Origin: Platanthera guangdongensis
Lineage: Eukaryota; Streptophyta; Magnoliopsida; Asparagales; Orchidaceae
Direction of reading: 5' to 3'
NCBI GenBank assembly: GCA_039583875.1
Contig: CM077162.1
Coordinates: 113,738,589-113,802,588, forward strand
DNA: 64,000 bases
The notes beneath the pieces were generated by a model that ran no database searches, was not told where the DNA came from, and saw only the letters and a list, made by a program, of their open reading frames with translations. Positions 34,885 through 46,861 of this stretch are shown here, piece by piece (within the stretch, counting starts at the first letter, position 1; every line of letters begins with the position of its first letter). Both the position numbers and the translations under genes were made by a program.

Positions 34885-35420
34885 GGTTACACGCCCTAGG
34901 TCACGGGCGTGACCCAGGGGCGTGATTGTAAGTACTCGAGTAGCTGCCGAGGTTACTTGAGTAGTTTTCAAAATACTCGGGTAAAATGGGTTACATGCCC
35001 TTGGTCACGGGCGTGACCCAGGGGCGTGACTGAAGGTACTCGAGTAGCTGTCGAGGTTACTCTAGTAGTTTTCAATATACTCTACTAAAATGGGTTACAC
35101 GCCCTAGGTCACGGGCGTGACCCAGGGGCGTGACTGAAGGTACTCGAGTAGCTGCCCAGGTTACTCGAGTAGTTTTCAAAGTACTCGAGTAAAGTGGGTT
35201 ACACGCCCTGGGTCAGGGGCGTGACACAGGGGCATGACATAAGGTACTCGAGTAGGTGACCAAGGTACTCGAGTAGGTGGTTGGTTCTCGAGTGAAAGGG
35301 TTACACACCCTATATCACGGGCGTGACCATGGGCGTGACCTCCGTTCAACGATTTTAAGTGAGTTCAACGAATTCTCGATAGTTGATTTCGACGATTTAG
35401 GTGTCACGCCCCATGTCACG
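34885..35420 (+). repeat. 104-bp tandem array of two palindromes (C 5' LTR)
   Basis: Four units start at 34885, 34989, 35093 and 35197 (GGTTACACGCCC or variant), plus a partial unit at 35299. Each contains GTCACGGGCGTGAC (inverted repeat with short centre) and several TACTCGAGTA (perfect palindrome). The 3' LTR holds the same array from about 43389. Confidence 0.9.
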
Positions 35421-35552
35421 GGCGTGACTTGACTGACACGGGCATGTACGTCCTATCCGCCATTATAGATCGAACCGACAACGTAACCGCCTGTAACGCT
35501 TCGCCCGAGCGGGACACGGGTAAGGACATGGGCGTGTCCCTACCCATGTCAC

Positions 35553-35554
<2 letters not shown>

Positions 35555-35587
<33 letters not shown>
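35555..35587 (+). promoter_or_regulatory. TA-repeat TATA region of the C 5' LTR
   Basis: A run of about 16 TA units sits where the A LTR has a simple TATA box. The 3' LTR copy (50418-50429) has only about six, so the repeat changed length after insertion. Confidence 0.7.
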
Positions 35588-35589
<2 letters not shown>

Positions 35590-35719
35590 AACAGTGGAAA
35601 AACCCTAGCCATTTCACTCTTCCTCCCAGCCGTATTTTTCTGAGAGAAGTCCTGTGGAGAAGGAGAGTTTACTGGAGGAAGATCTAGGAAGGAGATCGGC
35701 CATCGCCGTAGAGGAGAGG

Positions 35720-35776
35720 ATGTCGCCGCGAAGAATCACAAGGTCTATGGCCGGAAATGGAACCGCTGGAAGTGAG
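35720..35776 (+). CDS. LTR-encoded first exon of Gag (element C)
   Basis: Nineteen codons start MSPRRITRSM and end TAGSE, followed by the donor GAG|GTGAGT at 35777. The A copy has 20 codons with the same start and end. Splicing to the acceptor at 38585 (a 2,809-nt intron covering U5 and the PBS) would continue in phase 0 as VPVHVGPMGG, the start of gag. In C the ATG used as gag start in A is GTG, so initiation in the LTR exon would be the only way to reach that position in frame. The exon lies about 130 bp after the TA/TATA region, so it should be in the transcript. The splice is inferred, not observed. Confidence 0.6.
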
Positions 35777-38391
35777 GTGAGTTTCCTACCCTCTCCCTTG
35801 GTGCTAGATCTATAGTTATTTTCCCTAGGCGAGACATCGACACAAGAGAGTCTTGATGGAGAGGAGTTTTCTAGGAAAGACCATGCTAGGACTTGTGTCC
35901 TAGGTTTTAGATCTCTTCAACCACTCCCTTCTTCTATGTGATGATAGGGGATGGCTTCGTGAAGGGTATTGGCCTCTTGAGGTTGAATAATGGAGGAGGT
36001 TTTCTGGAATGACTTGGGAAGATCGCCTTGAGGAGGAAGATGAACCGATGCTGTTTATTCCGCCTTAGGATGCGTGGAGAATCTGTATTCTGCGTGCAGC
36101 GAACTTCGTGGCCATTTTTAGGTGTGATATGGCCAGATCTGGGCTTTCGGCTAAACACAAAAGTTGAATCCCTTGAAAATAACTTTCCAACGAATGGTTG
36201 CACGACTTCAGGCAAAGTCTGTAGCCACAGGAAAGCCTGGACGAAAATGACATCCGATAAATCCTGCATGCAGAATTGTGTTCTGTGCGCAACGGACTTT
36301 GAAGCCAAATTCAAAAAGGATACATTCAATTCTGGGTTGTGGGCTGAATATGAAAGTTGTAACCCATGAAAAGACCTTTCCATCGAGGGGTTACACGTCT
36401 TCGCCGGATTCGCGTAGCCTCAGGAATCTCTGGTTGAAGTTATTGTCCAGATTCAATCTACACTTAAAATTCTAGGTTTTTTTATATAATATGGATTTGG
36501 GTGCGGTGAAATCGATGTTGCAAATTAGCTTGAGGTTTTTGATGAAATATTTCATAATTAACCACCGTAATTCTATGAATGATGAATCTTGTTAATTAGA
36601 TTTCATACAACTAATTGTGAAGAAAGCTTTATTGAATGAATTGACTTGATAGAATTTGGTAAGTTGTTATAGATGCTTATCTTGTTATATCATGTTGGAA
36701 GCAGATTTCTTACAATCGAATTGCGATGCAAGATTACTTGAACGGAATGACTTGATTGAAATTTGTAGATTATTACATGCACATCATATATGTATTATGT
36801 TGGGATCATTTGGGATGTCTTATGGGATGATAAGTTATGGCCAAGTGTATGTTCGATTGATGAATGAAATTTAGTAGTCCAATACTTAGAGCGTCGGCTC
36901 CTTATGGGTAGTATTGAGAAGGGATGTAAGTGCGGTGTTGACCTTCGCAAGCTTGGATAGCTTGAGATGAGACAAACGAGCGGTTGGGCTTCGTCCTCGG
37001 TGTTCACGTCCCGGGGCTCCTTCCGTGCCAGGTGGATGGTTGGGCTTGGTCCTCGTGCCTTCATCTGAGGCTCCTTCCATGCCACGATGATGTGGAATTT
37101 GCATGTGGTTTGAGTCGACACGCGGTGTCGTAATCCTGGGTTAAGGATAGTGTGGCAGGTCTACGGGCTCGGCAGTCGTCACACCGCCTTGAGTCGACAG
37201 TTAGACTTTGGGCGGTTGGGCTTGGTCCTCGGTGTTCACGTCCCGGGGCTCCTTCTGTGCTAGGTGAACGGTTGGGCTTGGTCCTCGTGCTCACTCTGAA
37301 GCTCCTTCCGGGTCACACAAGGTCAGTTCTGAGCTTGGTCCTCGATGCACATCTACCCGAGGCTCCCACTAGGCCATAGTACGCGTGGGCTCCTATGTTG
37401 TGTTATTAGCGTTGAGGCGTACGGAGGCCTAGGTGAAGTAGTGTGGATACCCGCCTAGTAGTAGAGACGCCCGCTCTACTGTCATCGCCTGGCCACGGCG
37501 GCTGATGCCTGAGAGGTTAGCTACCTGCTCGAAAAGTGGGAACTAATGGTCTATGTCGACATAGCGGTTGCATGGGTGTGCATGGGTGAGTCATTGCATA
37601 GCATACATACCATTTCATATCATTGCACAACAAGATCCTCATCGTATAAGTTTGTATGGGCACTCTTATACGATGAGTTACTTTATGCACATCGAACCTT
37701 AACTTATAAGCTTGTATAGGCATCCTTTTAAGTTAAGTTACTTACCAGCTGTAGTTTTCTCTCACTTGTTAGTTTATCCATTGATAGCTCTTGTAGAACT
37801 GCTAGTTTATACATTGATACTCATGTACCTTGCCACCTGCTTGTACCTTTTATACTTATTATATATTGTACTATTGTTCCTTTTTCCCCGCCCGGTGTCG
37901 AGGAGTCGTCGGGAGAGCGGATGTGAAACCACTTAGTTGTTTCGACTAACGGTTGCTACTTCTTCCTTTTTAGGAGGCCACCCCGCAGGTAGAGCAGCAG
38001 CAGACATTGCAGCAGGACAGCCAGGCCAGGACGACAGGCCTGATGGGACGGTACCGTCGCTACCGTCGGTTACTGATGTTAGTATTTTAATACTCTGATG
38101 TAGCCCATTTGGGCAATGTTTTAGCTGTACTCTGATATTTTGTCGAAACATGTTTTAGCTTCTCCTTTATTGATGTATTTGGACTATATGCTTAGTGTGG
38201 ATTTGACTTCTCTTGCTTATTAGATTTGGTTGGGTTGGCATGTATTATTGGTATTGGTTGTAGCCGGCAGAATAGGCGTCTTGTGGTACAGGTTAGCCCA
38301 TGTGCTAATGCTACCGCAAGGCGGCTATTCCGGGCATAAGACTCCCCCTTCGTGCCGTGTTTTGGGATCCCGGGAGGGGGGGGGTCTTACA

Positions 38392-38585
38392 AATGGTATC
38401 AATTTACCACGATCCTCAACTAAGAAGTCATTCAACAATGGTGCCACCCCCGTTCGATTAGTCAGCTTGGGGACAAACTGACTTAGCGGAAGCAGTGGTG
38501 TTCCCATATGTAATTCACATTAAGTTTGTCCAACTTTGACCTTAAGTTTAGCCAACCTGACCACAAATTTGTCATGTACGTGTAG
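38392..38585 (+). other. PBS and intron end upstream of gag (element C)
   Basis: TGGTATCA (38394) starts 2 nt after the LTR, with only eight bases matching initiator tRNA-Met. The segment ends ACGTGTAG at 38585, the proposed 3' splice site, with CTGAC about 25 nt upstream, as in A. Confidence 0.65.
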
Positions 38586-39698
38586 GTTCCAGTGCATGTT
38601 GGGCCGATGGGGGGTACTCCTACCCCTCTCATACCCACTCAGTTCCAATAGTCTGAGTTGGGGCAGACGCTCACCGCCATTCTTGATGCTTTTAAGGCGC
38701 AACAGCCTCCGGTGCAATAATAGGCCCCGGGCTCTAACTGGCTGAGCACCTTCCGGGCTCTCTCCCCTCCCATCTACCTTGGGACGGAGTCAGCCGTATG
38801 TACGGAGGAATGGCTCGACACAGTAGAAGAGCTATTGGCTGGTATCCATTGTCCAGCCAACATGGCCGTGTCATTGGCGGTGTCCGCCTTGGAGTTACAT
38901 GCTAAGAGGTGGTGGAAATCCCTTATGGGCTCTACCTTCCATGGCCGAGTCTATACAGAGATAGTTGGAGTGAATTTTCGGGTGTTTTCTTGGAGCACTT
39001 CATTCCTACTTCGGCCCGAGATGAGCTTGAGTAGAGGTTTCTACTACTGAAGCAGGGATCAAAATCAGTTACGGAATACCGGCGGGAATTCCAACATCTC
39101 GCAAGGTTTGCGAACTCTTATAAGTTGGACGATAGAGGTTATGCCAAACGCTTCTACAAAGGGGTGCGAGATCCCCTAAGGCAGTCTCTTTTGTTTATAG
39201 CGGATGGGAGTTTGGCGGAGATTATTGACATGGCAAAGAGGTTGGAGGCGGATCACTTGAGTAGTGGCAAGAGGCCTGCAGAAGGCGTTATGGAGGCCGG
39301 TCCGAGCAATAGGAGGAGACCGGATCGTAGAGGAGGAGGGGGATATCAGAGGGGTGGAGGGCGTTTCCACCAAAACTATAGATTGGAGCACCCGGTCCAG
39401 CAGCCGACCGCGCTGCCTCCACCACCACAGCCTCAGCAATTCCGGCAACCTGAGGGGCGTCGTGGGTTGGTGTGTTTCGAGTGTAATCAACAGTGCCACA
39501 TTAGACGCTACTGCCCACAACTATATGGGAACGTCCCTCCTGCTCTCCCTCCTGCTCCCCCTCCAGCAGCCCCACGAGGACGGGGATATATTCGTGGTCG
39601 AGGACGAGGACCGCCAAGAGGAAACCCCAGCCCGGTCCGGGATCAGGTGTATGCGCTGGACATGGCGCAAGAGCGGAATCCTCAGAATGTTATAGCTA
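38586..39698 (+). pseudogene. gag: gag of element C (broken)
   Basis: This is homologous to the A gag. The capsid-like region has EEWLDTV and RWWKSL. A one-base deletion near 38960 shifts the frame, and stops occur near 38649 and 38718. The second half (39125-39698) is open and carries an Arg/Gly-rich stretch and a CCHC knuckle (CFECNQQCHIRRYC, about 39475-39516, with the usual Gly before His changed to Cys). A GRGRG-rich tail follows. The frame is open back to 38586 although there is no ATG at the position used in A. The gene is followed by a candidate intron. Confidence 0.82.
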
Positions 39699-39794
39699 GT
39701 ATGTGCAGTTAACCTTCTCAATTTTCGTCATTTAATTTAAACTGTTTAAGACATACTAGATACCTAGTGGTTGAGTTTAGTTATTAGTACTTAG
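39699..39794 (+). other. Candidate 96-nt intron between gag and pol (element C)
   Basis: The boundaries are GCTA|GTATGT and GTACTTAG|GC. GTATGT fits the plant donor consensus. Reading through meets TAA within a few codons. Splicing joins gag and protease in frame (AGC codon, then TVVIGGKTAY). It matches the A intron in position and phase, while most of its internal sequence has drifted. Confidence 0.7.
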
Positions 39795-42700
39795 GCACCG
39801 TGGTAATCGGTGGGAAGACGGCCTATGCGCTGTTCGATATCGGTGCCTCACACTCATTCATGTCCGAAGATTTCATTAAAGGTATGGAGGGCATACAATA
39901 ATTTTCTGGAATAGCCCGACGAGTGCGCCTCCCGGATGGCTCGGAGATGATCGCTACCGCCAAGTGCGAATTTGAGATATTTATTGAAGGAAGGGCTTTC
40001 GATACGTAGGCCACAGTTCTGAAGATGCTGGAGTTCGACATCATTTTGGGCATGGCGTAGTTGAATTGGCACTTCGCGAGGATCGACTGCGCGGAGAAGA
40101 AGATCTATTTGAGACATGGGGACACCGACAATATCTTCCAAGGTATTAATTTTGCACCTTGTATGCTCTTATCTTCAGTTCAGGCTGTAAAGACCCATAT
40201 GAAAGGGGATGAGGTCTTCATGATCTGGTTTGAGTTGAAGGAGGTAGCATTGGAGGTAAAAGATGTTCGGGTAGTGCGGGACTTCCTCGAGGTGTTTTAA
40301 GAGAAACTACCAGGGTTACCCCCTCATAGAGAAGTCGATTTCCGGATTAATCTAGTACCGGGTGCCAAGCCTGTATCCAAGGCCCCTTACCGAATGGCCC
40401 CAAAGGAACTCGCGGAATTTAGAGTTCAATTGCAAGAATTGGTGGAGTCAGGGTTCGTTTGCCCCAGTTCGTCACCCTGGGGAGCCCCTGTATTGTTTGT
40501 GAAGAAGAAGTATGGAACCCTGCGCTTGTGTATAGACTATCAGGAACTCAACCAGCTGACGGTGCGGAACACGTATCCGCTACCTCGGATCGACGAGTTG
40601 TTCGATCAACTAGTGGGAGCACATTGGTTTTATAAGCTGGACTTGCGCTCAGGATACTATCAATTGAGGATACAGGAGGAGGACATCCAGAAGACAGCCT
40701 TCAGTTCAAGATATGGGTTGTATGAGTTCACGGTAATGTCGTTTGGGCTTACAAATGCCCCTTCGGCTTTCATGAGCCTGATGAACAAGGTATTCGAACC
40801 CTATTTGGACGTCTTCGTCATCGTCTTCATCGACAATATACTGTTCTACTCAAATACGGAGGAGGAGCATACCGAGCACCTGGCTTTGGTTCTGAAGAAA
40901 TTAAAAGAGCACGCTTTGTTCGCCAAGTTCAACAAATGCGAATTTTGGCTCAAAGAGGTTGCCTTCTTAGGCCATGTAATCAGTGGAGCTGGACTGGCGG
41001 TGGATCCGGCCAAGGTGCGTGCCCTGAAGTAATGGTCGCCCTTGAAATCGGCATCCGATGTACGGAGTTTCTTGGACTTGCCGGGTAATACCGCAAGTTC
41101 GTAAAAGGGTTCTCCAAGATTTCCCTTCCTCTTACCTCCTTGACGAAGAAGGGTGCGCCATTTGAGTGGACACCTCAATGTGAAGCGGCATTTCAGGAGT
41201 TGAAGGATAGACTTACCTCCGCCCCCATCCTTGCACTTCCATTTGGGAAGGAAGGATTTCAAGTTTACAAGGACGCGACATATCAAGGGATGGGAGCGGT
41301 ATTGATGCAGCACGGGCATGTGATTGTTTATGCTTCAAGGCAACTGAAGAAGCATGAAATCAATTACCTGGTTCACGATTTGGAGTTGGGAGCGGTGGTG
41401 TTCGCCTTGAAGGTTTGGAGGCACTATCTATACGGCTTTCACTGCGAGATCTTTTCGGATCATAAAAACTTGAAGTATGTTCATACACAGGAGTTGAACA
41501 TGAGGCAACGGCGGTGGTTAGAATTTCTACACGACTATGAGTTTACCATGAACTACCACCCCGGAAAGGCGAACTCGGTGGCTGATGCGTTGAGTATAAA
41601 AGTGTCAGGCTCTAGCCCAGAATCTCGGTTGATGAGCATGGAGTTGGCTCGGATGATCGAAGTGATGGATATTACCTTGATATTCAAGGCTCCATCGGCA
41701 GAGTATACAAAATTTTTGGCAAGCATGAGCATAATTTGTGATATTCGGGACCAGATTCGGGTGGAGCAAGGAATGGATGCGGCTTTGGCCCCGATAATTA
41801 AATTAATAGAAGAACGAACTACCGATGAGTATACACTCAAAGACGGCCTCATTTACTTTCGCGACCGGCTCTACATTCCCAAGGGCGGTAAAATCCGGGA
41901 GGATATCTTGAGAGAGGCACATAGCTCTCAATATTCAGTGCACCCGGGTATTGCTAAGATGTACGCCGGTTTGCGGAAGACCATGTGTTGGCCGGGAATG
42001 AAGAAGGATGTCTGGTATTATGTTACTCATTATGAAGCCTGTCAAAGAGTGAAGGCTGAATGCAGGAGTCCCGGTGGTTTGTTGCAGTCATTGCCCATTC
42101 CCGAATGGAAGTTCGACGATATCTCCATGGACTTTGTCCATAGGCTACCTCGCTCATGCTCCGGGAATGATTCGGTGTGGGTTATTGTTCATCGGCTGAC
42201 AAAAGTAGCCCGATTCATTCCCATGAAGAAAGAGGCTCACGTGGACGTCTTGGTGCGCCTCTTCGTGGAGCAGTTTGTACGATATCACGACGTGCCTAAG
42301 ACGATCATTTCTAACCGTGATGGTCGCTTTACTTCCAAGGAGTGGAAGGCGGTACAGGCGTATTTGGGCTCACGCCTTACCTTCAGCACCGCATTTCATC
42401 CTCAGATGGACGGGCAGTCTGAAAGGACCATCAGGACATTGGAGGATCTGCTGAGATTATGTGTGTTGGATAGGGGTGAGCCATGGGAAAGACTCATACC
42501 ACTGGTGGAATTCTCCTACAACAACAGTCATCAGGCGAGCATCGGTATGGCACCTCATGAAGCGCTTTATGGTAGAAGGTGTAGAACCCCCTTGTCTTGG
42601 GTGCAAGATGAAGACCCGAAGACCTTGGGTATTGAGTATATTAATGATACCGATGCAGTGGTTAGGCTGATACGAGATCGTATGTTGGAGGCCAAAGTCG

Positions 42701-43181
42701 ACAAGCGAAGTATTATAATGCAAAGCACCGAATGGTGGAGTTTCAAGTGGGAGATAAGGTGTTTCTGAAGATCCGGCCGATGCATGGAGTGTCACGGGTT
42801 CGTGGTGTGAAAAGGCTCAGCCCAAGATATGTTGGACCTTATACTATTTTGGAAAGGATTGGCTCGTTGGCCTATCGGTTGGAGTTACCACCAGAACTAC
42901 AGAATCTCCACGACGTGTTCCATGTGTCGTCGCTTCGAAAGGCGTTGTTGTGGCCCGATCAATATATTCCCACTACTGATGGTGCAGTGGCGTCGGACAG
43001 GTATGTGCGACTAGAGCCGGTGCGGATTGTTGACAACGAGACAAGAACATTACGTCGCAAAAGCGTTCCCTTGGTGAAGGTACAATGGTCCAATCATGGG
43101 AAGGAGGAGTTTACCTGGGAGCCGGTGGACTTGATGCAAAAACGCTACCCGGGATTATTTCCTCCAGGTAATTTTGTTTAA
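39795..43181 (+). pseudogene. pol: pol of element C: protease, RT, RNase H, integrase, chromodomain-like tail
   Basis: The domain order is as in A. Protease has FDIGASHSF (catalytic DTG changed to DIG). RT active site is FIDNIL instead of FIDDIL, so the second catalytic Asp is lost. RNase H starts VYKDAT instead of VYTDAS, losing the first Asp. Stops are at 39899, 40007, 40058, 40298 and 41030, with one-base shifts near 41067 and near 42695. RNase H to integrase is open for 542 codons (41140-42768), and the tail VKVQWSNHGKEEFTWEP ends at 43181. Integrase looks best kept (SMDFVHRLPRS, NRDGRF with the usual SDRD Asp changed to Asn). The copy is not autonomous. Confidence 0.88.
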
Positions 43182-43267
43182 AGGCATATTTATTTTCTGT
43201 ATGCTTGTCTTCCCCATAGCCCTAGTTTGATTTCGGGAACAAAATCTTTTATTTTGTTTATAGGATT

Positions 43268-43834
43268 TGTAACGTCCTGATTCGCGCTAGGCCCCCATGC
43301 GAGTTCTGAGTCAGGAGGGCAGGCTTGAGTTCAGGAAAGTGGAGGAAAAAGGGCGGCACTTGTGAACTGGAGAAGTTAGTCCAGAGCAGGTTACACGGCC
43401 TGGGTCACGGGCGTGACCCAGGGGCGTGACTGCAGGTACTCGAGTAGCTGTCGAGGTTACTCGAGTAGTTTTCAAAATACTCGAGTAAAATGGGTTACAT
43501 GCCCTAGGTCACGGGCGTGACCCAGGGGCGTGACTGAAGGTACTCGAGTAGCTGTCGAGGTTACTCGAGTAGTTTTCAATATACTTTAGTAAAATGGGTT
43601 ACACGCCCTAGGTCACGGGCGTGACCCAGGGGCGTGACTGAAGGTACTCGAGTAGCTGCCGAGGTTACTCGAGTAGTTTTCAAAGTACTCGAGTAAAGTG
43701 GGTTACACACCCTGGGTCATGGGCGTGACACAGGGGCGTGACTTAAGGTACTCGAGTAGGTGCCCAAGGTACTCGAGTAGGTGGTTGGTTCTCGAGTGAG
43801 AGGGTTACACACCCTATGTCACGGGCATGATCAT
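43268..43834 (+). repeat. 3' LTR of element C, left piece
   Basis: It starts TGTAACGTCC and contains the 104-bp palindrome array (from about 43389). It is cut at ATCAT (43830-43834) by J and matches the 5' LTR 34764-35318. Confidence 0.9.
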
Positions 43835-45403
43835 TGATGAGTTCACTTTATATACCTATTTTCAGACTCATCTGGGCTAGTTTTCACGCGTTTGCATTTC
43901 ACTTTTAGTTCTTTATCGTTTCTATTTCTTCTGATCGTTATTTCCATAGGAAGTGCACATTTATGCCCGTAGTTGTGTATTTTGTTATTTTTATAGTTTG
44001 TACTCCCTTTTGTGATTGTCCGGAATGTCTGCACAGATTAGTGATTGGTTTTTCCTTTCGGTACAGGGGTCGTGTGCGTCTTCCGGGATGGTTGTGAAAT
44101 AGGAATACTGTGCACGATCATGGGATCTAATGCGCACGACAACTGGTCATGCGCCCCTGATCGTGCGCTTTACTCTATGTTTTCCAGAATCAGCCTGGGG
44201 TAAGCGCACGACCACTGGACATACTGCGCACGACCACCGGTCGTACGCCACTGATCGTGTGCATTGATTCCTCTTTTCTAGAGTCCTGTCTAGATAATCG
44301 CACGATCATTGGACTTAGTGCACACGACCACTGGTCGTGCGCTACTTCTCGTGCGCATTATCCCAGTTCTTCTTCCTGATATTCCATGCTAGTGCGCACG
44401 AGCACAGGACATAGTGCGCACGACCACTGGTCGTGCGCCTGTGATCGTGCGACTTGTTCATTTCTGCTTTTGTATAAATAGTGCAGGTTCCGCCCTAATC
44501 CGGAGATCGCTCATTTCCTCCGCCGTTTTCATCTCCGAGGAGGGATTCCGCCGTCCTCCTTCATCTTCCACCCTAGGGAGGTGCTCCGGGCAAGCTTTCA
44601 CCGCCAAATCCGAGCCGGAGCTTCCTCTCGGCCTTCTCCTTCATCCATGAGCTTCAAGTAGGGTTTGACGCCATAGCCATCAAGCAAAGGAAAGCTAGCA
44701 AACTTCGTTCGCTATCGTGAGACGAAGAAGACGGGCTATTGGAAGGTGGTGACAGCCCTTCTCTATCCCGGAAGCAGTTGAGGACCGAGCTTGGACGCGG
44801 AATGACAACCCGACGATTCCAACCGTGAATCCTCAGCAAGACTTCGGATTCGGTCGATCTCTTGACTTGTTCTTGCTTTCTTGTTGAATATTGGTGTTTA
44901 ACTTTATTTATATTGATGAAGTATGCTTAGTTTGTAAACGTTGTGTACAATTATGTCTATGTGATTGTATGTTTTCGTTATATTTACTTGAGTTGCGTCA
45001 TATTCCATCCACCATCCATCCACCCTTGTCGCACTAGCAACTGCTAGTGGCGTGCGTAGCAAAGAGGTGCTTACGACCCTCATTCCGCCGTTCTAACCAC
45101 CTCATCCGCTAGCCTTCTCGTCCATCTGCCTAGTGATTCGGTGCATAGCGGCCCGACTAGTCTTCCATCCTGCCTGGCGAAGCATCGCATAGCGGCATTG
45201 CATAGGAGTAGTTGATAGTGTTTTATTTTCTTTGTCTGCAACATCAAAACCCCCCTTAGTTAGCTCCGACCTGAGGACTTCAATCTCAAGTCCTCCTCGA
45301 AATTAACTCCACCTTATTGTGTTCCTTGTGAGATCGATACTTGGGAAAACCCCCATTTTATATTACTTGTGCGACCGGTTCACTGCCGTGATCTATAGCA
45401 TCA
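43835..45403 (+). repeat. 5' LTR of element J (1,569 bp)
   Basis: It starts TGATGAGTTCAC and ends TAGCATCA. The upstream part has the GCGCACGACCA palindrome array (44105-44455), then TATAAATA at 44473-44480. A short ATG frame (MSFK*, 44647) is present in both LTRs with minor change. Confidence 0.93.
44105..44455 (+). repeat. Long palindrome array in the J LTR
   Basis: The array repeats variants of GCGCACGACCA followed by its inverted form TGGTCGTGCGC. The best copy (about 44416-44438) is a 23-bp palindrome with a single central mismatch. About four to five units end shortly before the TATA box. The 3' LTR repeats this at 48890-49240. Confidence 0.85.
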
Positions 45404-45409
45404 AGTTTT

Positions 45410-45427
45410 TGGCGCCGTTGCCGGGGA
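45410..45427 (+). promoter_or_regulatory. Primer-binding site of element J (tRNA-Asp type)
   Basis: TGGCGCCGTTGCCGGGGA, an 18-base complement to the 3' end of plant tRNA-Asp, is the PBS usual in Athila/Tat elements. It lies six bases after the LTR end. Confidence 0.88.
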
Positions 45428-45703
45428 ACACAGTCGTGTGAGTTTGAGGAGAGGGAGATAATAGATTGAAGCCCATTTTCCATTTGTGCATATCATTTTT
45501 TTTTATTTGCTTTGGTTTTTAGAATTTTTATTTTGCATATTTCTTTTTGCCCTTTTCTGATTTTTGATTTAGATAGCAGATCCGTGCTACTGTTATTTTA
45601 GCTATGTAGCACTTTTCAGCAATTATTTTTGTTCGTGGTGGATCCTGATGCTGAGTGCCGTGTCCTTGACACTTTGCGTCGATCCATCGATGCCATTGCT
45701 GTT

Positions 45704-46861
45704 ATGAATGCCGAGCATTGCATTCGGTGTTTGTTATGTCAAGGTGTGGGCCACATGTTGAAGGATTGCCCTCATTTGTGCAACCCTTCTCCCTCTGAGG
45801 GCGTGTGCACAACAACCTCCCGTTCGCGGAAGACTGTTGTGGACAGGCCTACCAGGGTGTTGCTTGGCCCATACACTGACATAACGCACTTTGCTCATTC
45901 TTTACCCGTTGAGATTACTGAAGAATCTCTGGCCGCATACAGCTCTTTCATGGGTCCCTCGATCCCTTTTTACGAGCTTTCCTTGAGTGATGATGATCAC
46001 TATGTTGTTAGCCAACAAAAAGAGGAGCAGGAACTCATGAACGCTCCTGTATGGGACGATGAGATTGTTCCGGTCGTCGACGGGGTGGCGTCTGCGAATG
46101 ATTTTGCGATGGGGCCTGCTCATTCAGTGCTTGATTTTGAGAGCAGCCTAGCCCCTCTGCAATTTTTGTCGGATTGTGCTACTCCATTTTTGTGTGAGTC
46201 GGTTGATGATGTCGTGATTGTGGATGATTCGGTGCCCGAGGTTACGCCGAAGTGGGATGATGATTCCTCTATCTCCGACGGAGAAGGTGGATCTTCGGAA
46301 CATTTTTACGCACCCCGGTGGGATGAGGAATACCCTCTTTCCGATGCGGAGGTTTGCACCTCCTTATTGGATGAGGTCGTTCCTCTTACCACCGCGGACC
46401 TTGAGTTCTCGGATTCCCCTCATTACGACTCGTATGATACCGACGATGATCTCTGCTTGGATCCTGCTGAGAGTGACACCGGGATCACTCTCCCATTTTC
46501 TGATTATTTTAGTTCTTCGTCTCCTTTATTTCTTGATCCCCCTTCTCTATCTGAGCCTGTGCAGGCTGAGTCTCCACGGGTATGCTGGGATGATGATGAG
46601 CCTGGTGTTCTTGTCGTTGCCATCACATCCTGCACACCTGTGGTTGACGATGCCTTGCTAGGCGAGGATAATTTTTGTGATACGATGAGGGAGGACCAGG
46701 CCTCCTCCTCATCCTATTTCCTATTCCCTCTGCCTGCGAGGAGCAGGTATGATTATTTAGGCAGAGGGGTAACTGCTCTATCACCGTATCGGTACCCGTT
46801 ACCGAAACGGATATTGGAACAGTTACCTGTGCACTTTTTATTTCATAGGCCCATTAGCTAG
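45704..46861 (+). CDS. Acidic zinc-knuckle protein of element J
   Basis: Starting at the first ATG, 45704, the product has 385 residues; the same frame is open without ATG from 45602. Near the N terminus is a single CCHC knuckle, CLLCQGVGHMLKDC, as in retroviral nucleocapsid. The rest is strongly acidic and Ser-rich, with a recurring Trp-acid motif (VWDDE, KWDDD, RWDEE, CWDDD) four times and no protease or polymerase motif. The frame is uninterrupted, unlike the old pol genes around it. A role in binding the element's RNA is plausible from the knuckle; the acidic part has no function I can name. After the stop, a T-rich stretch ending TTTTTGCAG (about 46995) looks like a 3' splice site and is followed by a short open frame to 47105, so the true C terminus may differ. 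Confidence 0.7.
   Translation: MNAEHCIRCLLCQGVGHMLKDCPHLCNPSPSEGVCTTTSRSRKTVVDRPTRVLLGPYTDITHFAHSLPVEITEESLAAYSSFMGPSIPFYELSLSDDDHYVVSQQKEEQELMNAPVWDDEIVPVVDGVASANDFAMGPAHSVLDFESSLAPLQFLSDCATPFLCESVDDVVIVDDSVPEVTPKWDDDSSISDGEGGSSEHFYAPRWDEEYPLSDAEVCTSLLDEVVPLTTADLEFSDSPHYDSYDTDDDLCLDPAESDTGITLPFSDYFSSSSPLFLDPPSLSEPVQAESPRVCWDDDEPGVLVVAITSCTPVVDDALLGEDNFCDTMREDQASSSSYFLFPLPARSRYDYLGRGVTALSPYRYPLPKRILEQLPVHFLFHRPIS

Larger units (their letters stand above)
34764..38391 (+). repeat. 5' LTR of element C (3,628 bp)
   Basis: It starts TGTAATGTCC and ends GGGGTCTTACA. Layout: palindrome array (34885-35420), TA-rich TATA region (about 35555-35587), short coding exon with splice donor (35720-35776), long U5. 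Apart from the exon, its short frames are not preserved as protein in the 3' LTR copy. Confidence 0.9.

Noticed and set aside
34885..35420. CRISPR-like direct repeat array
   Set aside because: It is a tandem repeat in a plant LTR with palindromes and no unique spacers, duplicated in the partner LTR.
35934..36475. Frames on both strands in the C LTR around 36000-36400 with counterparts near 51000
   Set aside because: The sequence is diverged inverted repeats within U5; frame breaks differ between LTR copies and no start or domain is kept.
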